This document shows, in pieces, positions 1 to 8,569 of a stretch of DNA of 64,000 nucleotides. The notes beneath the pieces were generated by a model. It was not told the DNA's origin, did no database searches, and worked only from the letters and a program-made list of their open reading frames with translations. This DNA is from Synechococcaceae cyanobacterium (GTDB taxonomy: Bacteria; Cyanobacteriota; Cyanobacteriia; PCC-6307; Cyanobiaceae). How positions within the stretch are numbered: the stretch's first letter is position 1; every line of letters begins with the position of its first letter. Both the position numbers and the translations under genes were made by a program. The stretch covers positions 1-64,000 of the forward strand of contig CANCJV010000019.1 of assembly GCA_947378425.1 (NCBI GenBank). The letters are read 5' to 3'.

Positions 1-357
1 TCCGCCGCCTCGCTCTCCGCCTCCGGGGCCGGCCTCTGGGCCTCCGGTCGCACCGAATCCGGCGCCGGGCTGATGGCCCGCCAGCGCTCCTTCTGGCTTG
101 TCGCCGACGCCGAGCTGATCGTCTACGGCGCCACCGATCCCGCCGCTCGCCTCTCGATCGGCGGCGAAGAGGTGCCCCTCTCCGCTGACGGCACCTTCCG
201 CATTCAGGTCCCCTTCCGCGACGGTCAGCAGCTCTATCCGATCGAAGCCCTCGCCGCCGACGGTGAGCAGCGCCGCAACATCACCCTGGAGTTCCAGCGC
301 ACCACCCCGGAAGCCAACGTCAACACCAAGGAAGCGGCCATTCCGGACTGGTTCTAA
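1..357 (+). CDS. DUF4912-type protein, C-terminal part (5' end outside window)
   Basis: The reading frame is open from base 1 and ends at TAA 355-357, so this is the 3' part of a longer gene. About 118 residues are visible. The core (SFWLVADAELIVYGATDP, then SIGGEEVPL and DGTFRIQVPF) matches my memory of the C-terminal beta-sandwich part of cyanobacterial DUF4912 proteins, whose function is not known. The ATG at 73 is internal and is probably not the real start. Its stop codon overlaps the stop of the convergent gene on the minus strand. The family call is from memory of motifs; coding status is secure. Confidence 0.75.
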   Translation, partial: SAASLSASGAGLWASGRTESGAGLMARQRSFWLVADAELIVYGATDPAARLSIGGEEVPLSADGTFRIQVPFRDGQQLYPIEALAADGEQRRNITLEFQRTTPEANVNTKEAAIPDWF

Positions 358-1982
358 CGCCCGGCGGCGGCGCCGTTGCCCAGAGCAGCGGCGAGCCGCC
401 CCAGCAGGGCCTCGTCCCCGCAGCCCGAGCCAACGAGCCGATCGGGTTCATCAGCATCGCTGGCCTCAGCCACCAGGGTTGAGGCCATCTCGCTTGTGTC
501 CAGCGGATCCCGTTGCTCGAGCTGTCGCGCCAGTACCGCCAGATCGGCGTCGGAGGGGTCCAGGCCCACGGCCTGACGGGCGCTGAGGCGCCGGCGGGCC
601 AGCTCGGGCGGACAGCGGCAGTCGAGAATCACGAAGCGGGCGCCGCAGTGCTCAGCCAGATCGGCGAAGTACTGGCGATGGCGGCGTTGCAGAAAGGTGG
701 CATCGACGATCAGTGACAGACCGGCTGCCAGGACGGCCTCGGCACACTGGGGCAGATGGTCGCGGAACAGTTGCTCCGTGACCTCGGCGGCATAGAGATC
801 GCCGCTGCGGACCTCCCGGACGGCGAGCCCCCGGACGGGAAGACCCCGGAGCCCGAACAGACGCTTGCGCTCCACATCGGAGCGCAGCTGGATCCAGCCG
901 AGACGGTGGGTCAGGCGGCGGGCCAGATGGCTCTTGCCACTGCCCGAGATCCCATGGGTGATCACCAGCACGGGGGTGGATTCGGCTGTGGTGGCGTCAG
1001 CCAGGGCCAGATAGGACTGGATCACCAATTGCTGCCTGGCGACCTCGGCAGAGCTCAGATCAGCCTGCTGGAGCCTGAGGGCGGCCACCTTGGCTCGCAC
1101 CAGTGCCCGGTAGGCCAGGTACCAGCGCCAGCCCCGCAGCCCGGCGTAATCGCCGTTGAGCTCCAGCCAGCGGTTCAGCACCAGGGCGGCCAGGTCGCCG
1201 CGCTGGCGCTGGCGCAGATCCATCACCAGAAAGGCCAGGTCGCTGCTGGGGTCGATCCAGCGCAGAGGCGGGCTGAACTCAAGGCAGTCGAAGACGACGA
1301 TGCGCTCCTGCCACAGGGCCATATTGCCCAGATGCAGATCGCCGTGGCCTTCGCGAATCCAGCCGCTCTGCCGGCGGGACTCAAACCAGGGAGCCAGCCG
1401 CTGCGCCTGGGCTTCGCTCCAGCGGCGCAGGCCCTCCAGGCGGGGATCGGCAGGGAGAACCCGTTCGAGCACGTCCAGGTTGGCGATGGCGGGGGCGCGA
1501 ACCTGCTGGGCCGAACCGAATGGCTCCTGGCCGCTCGCCACGGCCGCGCTGGCATGGAAGAGGGCCAGGGTGTCCGCCAGCTGCTCGAACAGCTCCTCCA
1601 GGGTGCCTGCGGCCAGATCCTGCCGCTGCAACACCGCAGGCAGCAGATCCCGGTGCCCGAACTGGCGCATCTGAACGGCCATCTCGATGATCGGCCCGTC
1701 GCCGCGAAAGCTGGCGGCAGAGGCCGGTCCATGGATCGGGCAGAGGCCCAGATAGAGCTCCGGCGCCAGCCGGCGATTGAGACGCAGTTCCTCCTGGCAG
1801 AACTGCAGGCGCCGTTGGGGGGTGCTGAAGTCGACGAAGCCCAGATTGACCGGCTTTTTGATCTTGTAGGCGTAGGTACCGGTGAGCAGCACCCAGGAGA
1901 TGTGGGTTTCCAGCAGCTCGATCTCCCCCACCGGGTGGTCGTAGGCCCCGGGACGGAGCAGGGCGGCGATCAGAGGCTCCAT
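354..1982 (-). CDS. Bifunctional APH-like phosphotransferase / P-loop ATP-binding kinase
   Basis: A 542-residue two-domain protein. The N-terminal half (about 1-330) is an aminoglycoside-phosphotransferase-like kinase domain with the catalytic-loop signature EGHGDLHLGNMAL (HxDxxxxN) and a following D in VVFDCLEFSPP. The C-terminal half begins with a Walker A motif, THGISGSGKSHLARRL, followed by LRSDVERKRLFG, as in small-molecule P-loop kinases (COG0645-like). Fusions of these two domains are known across bacteria, but the substrate is generally unknown. The ATG at 1982 gives a natural N-terminus. It is convergent with the DUF4912 gene. I infer a small-molecule kinase and cannot name the substrate. 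Confidence 0.85.
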   Translation of the reverse strand: MEPLIAALLRPGAYDHPVGEIELLETHISWVLLTGTYAYKIKKPVNLGFVDFSTPQRRLQFCQEELRLNRRLAPELYLGLCPIHGPASAASFRGDGPIIEMAVQMRQFGHRDLLPAVLQRQDLAAGTLEELFEQLADTLALFHASAAVASGQEPFGSAQQVRAPAIANLDVLERVLPADPRLEGLRRWSEAQAQRLAPWFESRRQSGWIREGHGDLHLGNMALWQERIVVFDCLEFSPPLRWIDPSSDLAFLVMDLRQRQRGDLAALVLNRWLELNGDYAGLRGWRWYLAYRALVRAKVAALRLQQADLSSAEVARQQLVIQSYLALADATTAESTPVLVITHGISGSGKSHLARRLTHRLGWIQLRSDVERKRLFGLRGLPVRGLAVREVRSGDLYAAEVTEQLFRDHLPQCAEAVLAAGLSLIVDATFLQRRHRQYFADLAEHCGARFVILDCRCPPELARRRLSARQAVGLDPSDADLAVLARQLEQRDPLDTSEMASTLVAEASDADEPDRLVGSGCGDEALLGRLAAALGNGAAAGR

Positions 1983-2055
1983 GGCAGGCCTGGTCAGGGA
2001 AGGGGACGGCAGGAGGCCGTGGGCAGCGGCGCGCCGGCGGGCGTTGGCTGGATGC

Positions 2056-2508
2056 TCAACAGCCGGGGTTGAGCCGGCGCATCTGCCAGGTGATCAGGGC
2101 TTCAAGCGGACTCCAGCACAGGAAGGGCAGCAGCAACAGAGCGGATGGGGTGGAGATCGAGAGCAGCAACAGGGTGAGGATGAGCCCATAGCTCCAGCCG
2201 ACCAGGCAAAGAATCGTGCCGGCCGACAGGCGGCGGGATCGGCACATCAGCCAGGTGTAGCTCTCGACAAGGGCCAGCAGCAGCACATAGGCCAACACCA
2301 GGTTCCAGCTGCTGCGCACGCTCCAGCTGATCAAGGCCGACAGGTAGAAGCAGGCGTGGATCAGCAGCCAGATCATGGGGATGGACGCCGAAAAGGTGAC
2401 CCAGCTCGGACGGCGCAGGCCCTGATACCAGGCGAAATCCTTGCGGGTGGGGTTGATCAGCAGGATCACCCCCTCCATCAGGATGAGGATCAGCAGCCAG
2501 GGAGGCAC
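2056..2508 (-). CDS. TspO/MBR-family tryptophan-rich membrane protein
   Basis: 150 residues with five hydrophobic segments, the usual size and topology of TspO/MBR (peripheral benzodiazepine receptor) proteins. Family marks seen are YQGLRRPSW near residue 30, and a tryptophan- and tyrosine-rich helix NLVLAYVLLLALVES. The start is GTG at 2508 (VPPWLLI). TspO proteins bind porphyrins or sterols and affect tetrapyrrole and stress responses. In a chlorophyll-making cyanobacterium a tetrapyrrole link is plausible, but this is inference. It lies 73 bases from the upstream end of the APH-like kinase gene on the same strand, so co-transcription is possible. Confidence 0.8.
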   Translation of the reverse strand: MPPWLLILILMEGVILLINPTRKDFAWYQGLRRPSWVTFSASIPMIWLLIHACFYLSALISWSVRSSWNLVLAYVLLLALVESYTWLMCRSRRLSAGTILCLVGWSYGLILTLLLLSISTPSALLLLPFLCWSPLEALITWQMRRLNPGC

Positions 2509-2907
2509 GGCTTGCGATTCGGCGAGAGGTCGCTGCAGCCAGCCGTAAGCGCTGTGAGCAGGGTGGCGGGGAGCTGGAGAGCGCGGCCTGGGTGGCTCAG
2601 GATCCAGTGGATTGGTATCGGTTCAAGCTCTTCCCTGATCAAGCCAGGCCAAGGCCGGGCATGGACGCTGCGGGCTGCTGCGGCCTGAGAAACCATCGGC
2701 GACCGGGCCTTGCGGGCACGACGCGCAACCGGTGACTGCGGGTCGACACAGAAAACGGGTTTGGCCAAGAAAGGCCTGACCATCAACATGAAAGCGTCGA
2801 CGCAATTCACTCTGACACCACCAGGGCAAAAGAGGAGACATCACTGGCGGGAAGCAACTTAAGCGATGCTGAATATTTCAATCGCGACCTGTCAAAGTTG
2901 GTGCAGA
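2509..2907. other. Intergenic stretch, no gene recognised
   Basis: About 400 bases upstream of tspO. Short overlapping ORFs occur on both strands, but none has a recognisable motif or a convincing start. It probably holds the tspO promoter; I could not place -35/-10 boxes with confidence. Confidence 0.4.
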
Positions 2908-3585
2908 TCATAGGAGATTGGCGCGATCGGCGGCCATCAAAGGCATAGTCACTTCGACATCAAAACCAGTCGGATCCGGCTGGTTTTGATGTGACTGGTT
3001 TGTTAACTCCTCCGTCAGCAAAGCCGCTCCCGCCGGTTCCGTGCTGCCGAGCGTGGGGACGCTGGGCCTCGCCTGCCCCAGGCGCCCTCGCGGGGCCATG
3101 GGGGCTCGGGACGTCGGCCTGCATGAAGCTGGCCTGGGGCAGTCTTCAGGCTTGTGCTGGGTTGGCTGTAGCAGGGTCTTCAACGGCTGCCCGGGGCCCA
3201 GGCCCGACCAACCGCAGCCGTCTTCGCCATCGCCACAACCGAAACGCTCCCAACTGCGGATGACCAGGCTGACGCCATCGCGGCAGACCAGGCGGTGCCG
3301 ATAGCGCAAGCCGGCGATGAGGGACGGATCGTTAACGGCCGTGACGGGATCGAGATCGCTCTGGGCACGCAGCAGCGCGGTCAACAGGCGACCGGCGGGA
3401 ACCCCATCACCATCAACGGGCAGGGCCGCCGCATGCAGGGACTGGCGCAGGCGCGAAGCGAGCTGAACACGATCGCCGCGCTGCTTCAGCAGCCAGTGCA
3501 AGGGTCCCCAGCCAGGCACCCCCAGAACGGACAGCAGGGCCCAGGCGGGCGCATCGGAGGGAAGCACAGGGGTTGGGGACCACAC
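2908..3585 (-). CDS. Hypothetical protein
   Basis: A 225-residue frame starting at GTG 3585. The first ~110 residues look protein-like (hydrophobic helix APAWALLSVLGVPGWGPLHW, then RHRLVCRDGVSLVIRSWERFGC). The remainder is rich in Pro, Arg and Ser and low in complexity. A long palindrome (2957-2992) lies inside the last codons, which is odd for a coding end and suggests that the C-terminus is recently extended or that the true gene is shorter. No family recognised. It is divergent from the small membrane protein at 3603. Confidence 0.45.
   Translation of the reverse strand: MWSPTPVLPSDAPAWALLSVLGVPGWGPLHWLLKQRGDRVQLASRLRQSLHAAALPVDGDGVPAGRLLTALLRAQSDLDPVTAVNDPSLIAGLRYRHRLVCRDGVSLVIRSWERFGCGDGEDGCGWSGLGPGQPLKTLLQPTQHKPEDCPRPASCRPTSRAPMAPRGRLGQARPSVPTLGSTEPAGAALLTEELTNQSHQNQPDPTGFDVEVTMPLMAADRANLL
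2957..2992. repeat. 36-base near-perfect palindrome
   Basis: The arm CATCAAAACCAG (2958-2969) pairs perfectly with CTGGTTTTGATG (2980-2991). The outer A2957:T2992 pairs, and the centre TCGGATCCGG is itself almost self-complementary. The whole is a 36-base palindrome with at most one wobble. It could act as a transcription terminator for the minus-strand gene above it or as a dimer-binding operator. No long T tract follows on either strand, so simple rho-independent termination is not certain. Confidence 0.6.
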
Positions 3586-3602
3586 CCCCTGTCAGTGCCA
3601 CC

Positions 3603-3761
3603 ATGCGTCCCATCCACCGCCGCGGCCCCCGTCCGCCCCACAGCGCCATGGCCTTGCCCGACCGCCCCAGACCCGCCTGGCTCAACTGGCTCATCCTGCT
3701 GGCCTTCCTCTGGTCCTCCTGGCAACTGGCCGGCCTCTGGTTGCAGCGTTTTCACGGTTGA
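3603..3761 (+). CDS. Small single-pass membrane protein
   Basis: 52 residues from ATG 3603 (an ATG at 3573 in the same frame would add ten residues). A basic, proline-rich N-terminus is followed by one hydrophobic helix, WLNWLILLAFLWSSWQLAGLWL, and a short tail ending RFHG. That pattern of positive N-terminus, single helix and short tail suggests a small inner or thylakoid membrane protein. No family recognised. It diverges from the hypothetical gene at 2908-3585. Confidence 0.45.
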   Translation: MRPIHRRGPRPPHSAMALPDRPRPAWLNWLILLAFLWSSWQLAGLWLQRFHG

Positions 3762-3883
3762 GATTCCGTACCTCGACCCCGGATTGGGCGAGACGTCACG
3801 GCCTCAGGTGCCAGTGAATCAAGGCAGCACCGCTCAAGGCTGCAGGGATCAAGCTGCCGGTGAGCCGGCTGCCGGGTCGGGTT

Positions 3884-4123
3884 TCAGAGCTCGAGTTGGT
3901 AGCCGGCTCCACGCATCCAGCGCTCGAATTCGATCACCACCAGCTCATTGGGGCAATCAATCAGCGAGAGGTTTCGGACCGTGCAATCCCCGTGGCCGCC
4001 GTGGTGGAGGGTGAGCAGGAAATGCTCGCCGCTGAGGCCGCAAACCTCGGGATCACTGCGCACCACGACATCCAGCGCTGCCCCCAGCCGCGCCACACGG
4101 CGGCGCAGATCTGACCAAGTCAT
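3884..4123 (-). CDS. Hypothetical protein, 79 aa
   Basis: I place the start at ATG 4123 (MTWSDLRRRVARLGAALDV). An in-frame extension to 4213 is arginine- and proline-rich and unlike a protein N-terminus. The product has a short helix and then strands (EHFLLTLHHGGHGDCTV, PNELVVIEFERWMRGAGY), suggesting a small alpha/beta fold. I do not recognise the family. Codon use matches the GC-rich neighbours. Confidence 0.5.
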   Translation of the reverse strand: MTWSDLRRRVARLGAALDVVVRSDPEVCGLSGEHFLLTLHHGGHGDCTVRNLSLIDCPNELVVIEFERWMRGAGYQLEL

Positions 4124-4227
4124 CGGCTTTCTCCCAGGCCCGATCCATGGGCCCGGTTCCACTCTCTCATCAGGACTTGCTGATCGAGGTCGAAGCCAGG
4201 CGCCTCGCCTCAACGCGGCCTGCTGGT

Positions 4228-4839
4228 TCAGGGTTTGCCGGCCGTGGCCTGAGCCGTGGGGGCTGGCGCTGGCGGGGGCGGCGGCACGATCAGAGCCACA
4301 GCGGCCGCGGCCGCCAGGGCCGCCAGGCCGGCCACCGGTGCCGCCAGGCGGCGCCGCAGCGGCAGCCGCTCAGCCAGCTCCCGCTGCCGCAGGGGCACGG
4401 GCTGGGGCACGGCCAGCTGAAGCTGCAGCCTGGGGTCCAGCCGCAGAGCATCCAGCACCCGCACCAGATCGGCGAGCTCGGCATCATCGAGCACCACCTC
4501 CAGGGAGGGGTTGCCGGCCTGGCGACTGCGCAGCTCCAGTCGATGGCCACCAGGGCCGTTGGGCTCGATCTGAACGGGTTGATCCTCGCTGCCGAAGCGC
4601 CGGCCGACGCCACTGATCAGATGGCGGGCATAGGGAAGCACCACCTCCATCAGCGCCAGCAGATGCTCCCGTTCCCCCTCCAGTTCGGGACGGCCCATCC
4701 ACTCCAACCGCCAGCCCGTGATGATCCCCACCGTGCCCGGAGCCTGGCCGGCGGAGACATCGGGGAAACCATCGACCTGAAGCCGACAGCTGAGCTGATC
4801 GTGGCGGAGGGTCTGTTTCATCAGGACACTCTGAAGCAT
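4228..4839 (-). CDS. DUF4335 domain protein
   Basis: I start at ATG 4839 (MLQSVLMKQTLRHDQL). A second ATG at 4821 is also possible, and the longer frame to 5013 overlaps the upstream gene deeply. About 203 residues. The N-terminal ~140 residues fit the cyanobacterial DUF4335 family (CRLQVDGFPDVS..., LALMEVVLPYARHLISG, VVLDDAELADLVRVLDALRLDPRL). The C-terminus has a hydrophobic Ala-rich helix followed by a proline-rich tail. It lies directly downstream of DUF3038, its usual partner in cyanobacteria, with about 40 bases between them. Function is unknown. Confidence 0.75.
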   Translation of the reverse strand: MLQSVLMKQTLRHDQLSCRLQVDGFPDVSAGQAPGTVGIITGWRLEWMGRPELEGEREHLLALMEVVLPYARHLISGVGRRFGSEDQPVQIEPNGPGGHRLELRSRQAGNPSLEVVLDDAELADLVRVLDALRLDPRLQLQLAVPQPVPLRQRELAERLPLRRRLAAPVAGLAALAAAAAVALIVPPPPPAPAPTAQATAGKP

Positions 4840-4879
4840 TGGATTGGCCGGATCGGCGGCGGAGTCAGATCGAGCGCAC

Positions 4880-5422
4880 CTAGGCGGCGGCATCCAGCAG
4901 GCTGGCCCGGAGGCGCTCAAAACCACCCTCGCCGGCCGCCAGGGAAAGGCTGCGCACCATGTGGTGCCGTTCGGCGGCACCGAGTTCGGGATCAAGCAGC
5001 AGTTGCACGCCACTGCGACGGGGATTCATGCGCTCGCGGATCAGCTCGGCGAGGCGATCCTGAAACAACTGCCAGCGCTGGGCCAACAGCTCCGGTGCCT
5101 CGCTGTTGGAGAGCAGGGTGCGCAGCATCGGGTAGAGACGATCGGCCATCTGGCAGAGAATCCGGATCAGGGCGTCGGTTTCGCTGACGGAGATCGGACC
5201 GCGACGGCAGGCGCGCCGCAGGGGATTGTGACAACGCCGTTTCCAGAGCTCGACCCGGTTGGGGAAGAGTTCGCCAAAGCCAAGTTGCTGGGACATCCAG
5301 ACCATCGCTTCGCCGCCGTTGAGATCCAGGGCCTCAAGCGCCAGGAGCAGCAGATCAAGGCGTTCCAGCCCCCGTCGAGGCAGGGGACGGGAGGGATGGG
5401 TCTGGGTTGGAGCCTGGGTCAT
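4880..5422 (-). CDS. DUF3038 domain protein
   Basis: 180 residues, a normal length for the family. The signature LDLLLLALEALDLNGGEAM is at residues 22-40, followed by the basic segment RRCHNPLRRACRRG. This family is confined to cyanobacteria and plastid-containing relatives and is typically encoded next to DUF4335, as here. The pair is probably one transcription unit reading leftward. Biochemical function is not known. Start at ATG 5422. Confidence 0.8.
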   Translation of the reverse strand: MTQAPTQTHPSRPLPRRGLERLDLLLLALEALDLNGGEAMVWMSQQLGFGELFPNRVELWKRRCHNPLRRACRRGPISVSETDALIRILCQMADRLYPMLRTLLSNSEAPELLAQRWQLFQDRLAELIRERMNPRRSGVQLLLDPELGAAERHHMVRSLSLAAGEGGFERLRASLLDAAA

Positions 5423-5549
5423 GGCTGCGATGATGCCAGCAGCGGGGGTGTTCCGTCACGTCCAGGCGCCGGCTGGTATCCCGTCCGTGTGCTGATGCCC
5501 CAGCCAGTGCGTCCCACGACGCCCTTCTCATACCTCCCAGCCGCCAGTC

Positions 5550-6116
5550 ATGAGCATCGAGCCCACGCCGACCGTCACCCCTGGCCCTGAACAGGAACTC
5601 GAACTCAGGCAGTGGATTCAGGAGCACCCCGACTTCCCCAAGCCGGGCATCCTGTTCCGCTGCATGATGCCGATGCTGCGCGATCCGCAGGGCTGGCAGG
5701 AGATGGTGCGGCAGATGGGTGGAATCTGCGAGCGGCTGCAACCGGATCTGATTGTGGGCATCGAATCGCGCGGTTTCATCGTCGGCACGGCGCTGGCGAC
5801 GGCCCTGTCGCTGCCGTTCGCGCCGGTGCGCAAACGCGGCAAGCTGCCCGGGGCGGTGCATGGCGTCGACTACACCCTGGAATACGGCAGTGACCGGCTG
5901 GAGATCCATGTCGATGGCTTTGAACAGCAGCCTTCAGTTCTGGTGGTCGACGATCTGCTGGCCACTGGTGGCACCGCCGCCGCCGCCGGGGAGCTGGTGA
6001 CGCTGGCGGGGGGGAGCCTCTGCGGCTTTGCCTTCGTGATCGAACTGGCTGAGCTCAACGGCCGCCGGAAGTTGCCGGCCGGAGTGCCCGTGGAGTCGCT
6101 GGTGGTCTACACCTGA
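5550..6116 (+). CDS. apt: Adenine phosphoribosyltransferase
   Basis: Converts adenine and PRPP to AMP plus pyrophosphate (purine salvage, cytosol). 188 residues. The PRPP-binding loop [18 protein letters not shown] is at about residues 130-147. The upstream part carries [14 protein letters not shown] and the substrate-side [14 protein letters not shown] typical of Apt (PDFPKPGI...F.D, ESRGF). It lacks the usual D at the end of the PGI..RD motif (CMMP instead). The start ATG 5550 fits; the N-terminal ~20 residues are an extension. It stands alone, convergent with the DUF2949 gene 12 bases downstream. Confidence 0.92.
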   Translation: MSIEPTPTVTPGPEQELELRQWIQEHPDFPKPGILFRCMMPMLRDPQGWQEMVRQMGGICERLQPDLIVGIESRGFIVGTALATALSLPFAPVRKRGKLPGAVHGVDYTLEYGSDRLEIHVDGFEQQPSVLVVDDLLATGGTAAAAGELVTLAGGSLCGFAFVIELAELNGRRKLPAGVPVESLVVYT

Positions 6117-6128
6117 AAGCCAGAGGCC

Positions 6129-6344
6129 TCAGGGCCGCTGATCCTGCCAGTCGAGCACCTGGCCCAGCTGCTCCAGGGTGATCAGCCCGTAGCGCCAGAG
6201 CACCACGGGCAGGGGGGCCTGCTCGAGCTGGGACTGCTTGAGGCCCAGATCCAGGGCGCTGTCGCTGAGGCCGATCTGATGGCGCAGATACTGCAGCAGC
6301 GCTGCCGGCGGCAGGGACTGGGGGGAGGAGCTGATCACCATCAT
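6129..6344 (-). CDS. DUF2949 domain protein
   Basis: About 71 residues from the ATG pair at 6344/6341. The longer frame to 6407 overlaps the upstream FAD hydroxylase. The body LLQYLRHQIGLSDSALDLGL then VVLWRYGLITLEQLGQVLDW fits the small helical DUF2949 family of cyanobacteria. Function unknown. It lies 34 bases downstream of the hydroxylase stop, same strand, so it is probably co-transcribed. Confidence 0.7.
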   Translation of the reverse strand: MMVISSSPQSLPPAALLQYLRHQIGLSDSALDLGLKQSQLEQAPLPVVLWRYGLITLEQLGQVLDWQDQRP

Positions 6345-6378
6345 CCCGGCTGTGATCGCCACAGGCTGAGCCGACCTT

Positions 6379-7587
6379 TCACTCTGGCGGGCTGCCCTGG
6401 ATCGCACAAGGGCCGCTGGTCATCACGGCCAGGGCGAGGCGCCGCAGCGGCCGGAAGCGGGCCAGCAGGCCCAGGGCCAGGCGGCGCAGCGGCAGCAGGG
6501 CCGGGAAGCGGTTCGAGAAGATCCGAACCATCAGATCGGTGACCAGCAGGGTGAGCAGCAGATCGGGCCAGCGGCGGCGCCCGTAGGCGGCGCCCAGGCG
6601 GCGGGGATCGAGCTCCCCGCGGGCGGCCCTGCGGGCCAGACGGTGCAGCACCGCCACATCGCGCCAGCAGAGATTGAGGCCCTGGCCGCCGACCGGATGG
6701 CAGCGATGGGCGCTCTCTCCCACCAGCAGGGTGCCCTGGCGATGCAGGCGATGGGCAATCAGCAGCTCCACTGCAAAGGCCCGGGGTTGATCGAGCAGGG
6801 CATCGGGCTGGAAGCGATCCGGCAACACCCCCGCCAGGCGATCGAGGAAGGCACCGGCCGAGAGGCTTTCCAGCTGGCGGCAGCGGGCAGCGGGGGCACT
6901 CCAGACCAGCTGGAAGCGACCCTCGGCCAACGGCAGGACCGCAAAGGGGCCTTCCGGTCGCAACAACTCCCAGGCCTGGTGCTCCCCTGCCCCCCGCAGG
7001 GCCACGGCCGCCGTCAGGCAGGCCTGCCCATAGGAACGGCGCCAGCAGCCGATGCCGAGGCGGCGGCGCGTGGGCGAATCGGGTCCATCGGCAGCAATCA
7101 CCAGATCGACCGGCCGCTCCACCGCCGGTTCGGGTCTCGCTTGCGGGCCCAGCTGCAGGCTGACGGAGGCCGAGCCCTGCAGGCACCGCAGCAGCACGGT
7201 CATCAAGTCGTCGTGGCGACCGATCCAGCCGATGGCGGGAGAGGCGCAACGGGCCTGGCGTGGCGCCAGATCGGCCAGGCCGAAGGCCAGCGATTGCTCC
7301 GCGCCCAGATCCCAGAGCTGGAGCTCGTCAAAGGGAATGAGCCGGGGCTCGATCAGCGACCAGAGATGCAGGCGTTCCAGCAACACGCGGCTGGACTGGC
7401 TGAAGGCGTAGGCCCGCTGGCGTCGGCATAGGGCCTCGGCGTCGAGGGGATCGCAGAGTTCCACCGCCCAACCTGCATCCACCAGGGCCAGGGCCGCCAG
7501 GGCGCCGGTGGCGCCTGCACCCAGCACCCTGGCGACGAGGCCACCGGCGGGAGCCCGGCGAACGGACCGGGGGGGAGCGGCAACCAC
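6379..7587 (-). CDS. FAD-dependent hydroxylase of the UbiH/UbiF type
   Basis: Aromatic-ring hydroxylase family, likely in quinone or related aromatic metabolism. Seen: the dinucleotide-binding VLGAGATGALAALAL near the N-terminus, the DG motif VIAADGPDSPTRRRLGIG, and the GD-like motif GESAHRCHPVGGQGLNLCWRD. The longest frame reaches 7728, but a rho-independent terminator for the upstream hli gene lies inside it (7616-7649). I therefore start at GTG 7587 (VVAAPPRSV), giving ~402 residues, the usual length. Cyanobacterial plastoquinone and tocopherol pathways use related enzymes; the substrate is not decided by sequence. Confidence 0.8.
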   Translation of the reverse strand: MVAAPPRSVRRAPAGGLVARVLGAGATGALAALALVDAGWAVELCDPLDAEALCRRQRAYAFSQSSRVLLERLHLWSLIEPRLIPFDELQLWDLGAEQSLAFGLADLAPRQARCASPAIGWIGRHDDLMTVLLRCLQGSASVSLQLGPQARPEPAVERPVDLVIAADGPDSPTRRRLGIGCWRRSYGQACLTAAVALRGAGEHQAWELLRPEGPFAVLPLAEGRFQLVWSAPAARCRQLESLSAGAFLDRLAGVLPDRFQPDALLDQPRAFAVELLIAHRLHRQGTLLVGESAHRCHPVGGQGLNLCWRDVAVLHRLARRAARGELDPRRLGAAYGRRRWPDLLLTLLVTDLMVRIFSNRFPALLPLRRLALGLLARFRPLRRLALAVMTSGPCAIQGSPPE

Positions 7588-7615
7588 GGACGGGGAGGAG
7601 ACGAAGGTCGGGGGC

Positions 7616-7649
7616 AAACACAAAAAGCCGCAACAGAAACTGCTGCGGC
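7616..7649 (-). terminator. Rho-independent terminator of the hli gene
   Basis: On the minus strand GCCGCAGCAG and TGTTGCGGC form a 10-bp stem with one mismatch and a three-base loop, followed at once by TTTTTGTGTTT. It sits about 100 bases past the stop of the Hli gene and just upstream of the hydroxylase, so it ends hli transcription and helps to set the hydroxylase start. Confidence 0.8.
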
Positions 7650-7745
7650 GCGATGGGTTGAGGGTCGGCTCACAGCCGGGTTGAAAGAGCTCGCCCTGAA
7701 CGGGTCGCCACCCTCCGGGGCGCTCCATTCAGGGCCGGGCCGGAT

Positions 7746-8015
7746 TCAGCCGATGCCGAGCAGACCGCGGGTGAAGGCTTCGCCGCCCAGGGCGAATTCG
7801 GTGGCCAGCAGGGCGATGAAGCCGAGCATGGCCATACGGCCGTTCAGCTTTTCGGCGCGCACATGGAAGCCCCAGCCGCTCTCGGCACTCACGACTTCCA
7901 TGCGGGGCTCGGTGGCGAAGGCATTGAGGCGGCCGCCGTCTTCGGTGGTGACGGTGGCACCACGGATCGTCGCGGAAGCGGCAGCGGTGGGGGCGGTGGT
8001 AGTGGCTTGAGCCAT
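7746..8015 (-). CDS. High-light-inducible / chlorophyll a/b-binding-like protein (HLIP)
   Basis: 89 residues from ATG 8015 (MAQATTTAP). The chlorophyll-binding helix reads [20 protein letters not shown], with the ELIP/HLIP signature ExxNGRxAMxG, and ends shortly after in a glycine-rich tail. HLIPs are single-helix thylakoid proteins that bind chlorophyll and carotenoid, protect photosystem II under excess light and assist chlorophyll-protein assembly. The N-terminal soluble stretch of ~50 residues makes this a longer family member. A good terminator follows. The upstream 550-base gene-free region may carry its stress-responsive promoter. Confidence 0.92.
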   Translation of the reverse strand: MAQATTTAPTAAASATIRGATVTTEDGGRLNAFATEPRMEVVSAESGWGFHVRAEKLNGRMAMLGFIALLATEFALGGEAFTRGLLGIG

Positions 8016-8569
8016 GGAGAACCTTGCGGTGTGTGAAGTGACTGTAACGCAATGTTGCGGGTTTTGGCGCAAGCTGCTCGCAATCCGCTGATTCAAGGTG
8101 CAGAACCCTTCCCGCTACTGGCCTGGCCTCCCATTGGGCCCAGGTGGGCCGCGGGGGGGCAGGTCACGGAGCCCGCACCTGGGGCACCGGATCTCGGGGT
8201 CCGGACCGCGATCGCGGGCTCTTCCCGTTCCCATTCCCCCGGCTCCTGCGACCTGGAATCTGCGGGCTCCCATGGCGTTGGCGGTTCGAGCGCCTGTGCG
8301 CCTTCGCCGCCTGTATCCCGCCCAGCTCAGGCCGAACGCCGCTCTGCCGCGCAGCAAAGGCCTGCAGGCCCACCCGACCACCGGCGCCGCCGCTCCAGGT
8401 TTTCAGGCGATGAGGTCGATCACGCCGTGATGGGGCGAGACCCCCCAGGTCTCTCCTGCCGGTTCTCGCTCTCACGGGTTGGCGCCCGGCGGCTCAGGAG
8501 CGGTGGAGCCTTCTGGATTGGGAAGCGGTTTCACGTCGCTGCCAGCACCAGCTCCAGATCGATGCCACT
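8016..8569. other. Gene-free region upstream of hli
   Basis: About 550 bases between the divergent hli start and the stop of the next minus-strand gene. Several short overlapping ORFs exist in the GC-rich sequence, but they are Pro/Arg/Ala-rich in all frames and show no motif. I see no strong hairpin or repeat. It presumably holds the hli promoter and leader. Confidence 0.45.

Noticed and set aside
8098-8430. 110-codon plus-strand ORF upstream of hli
   Set aside because: Pro/Arg-rich in all frames, no motif, no convincing ribosome-binding site.
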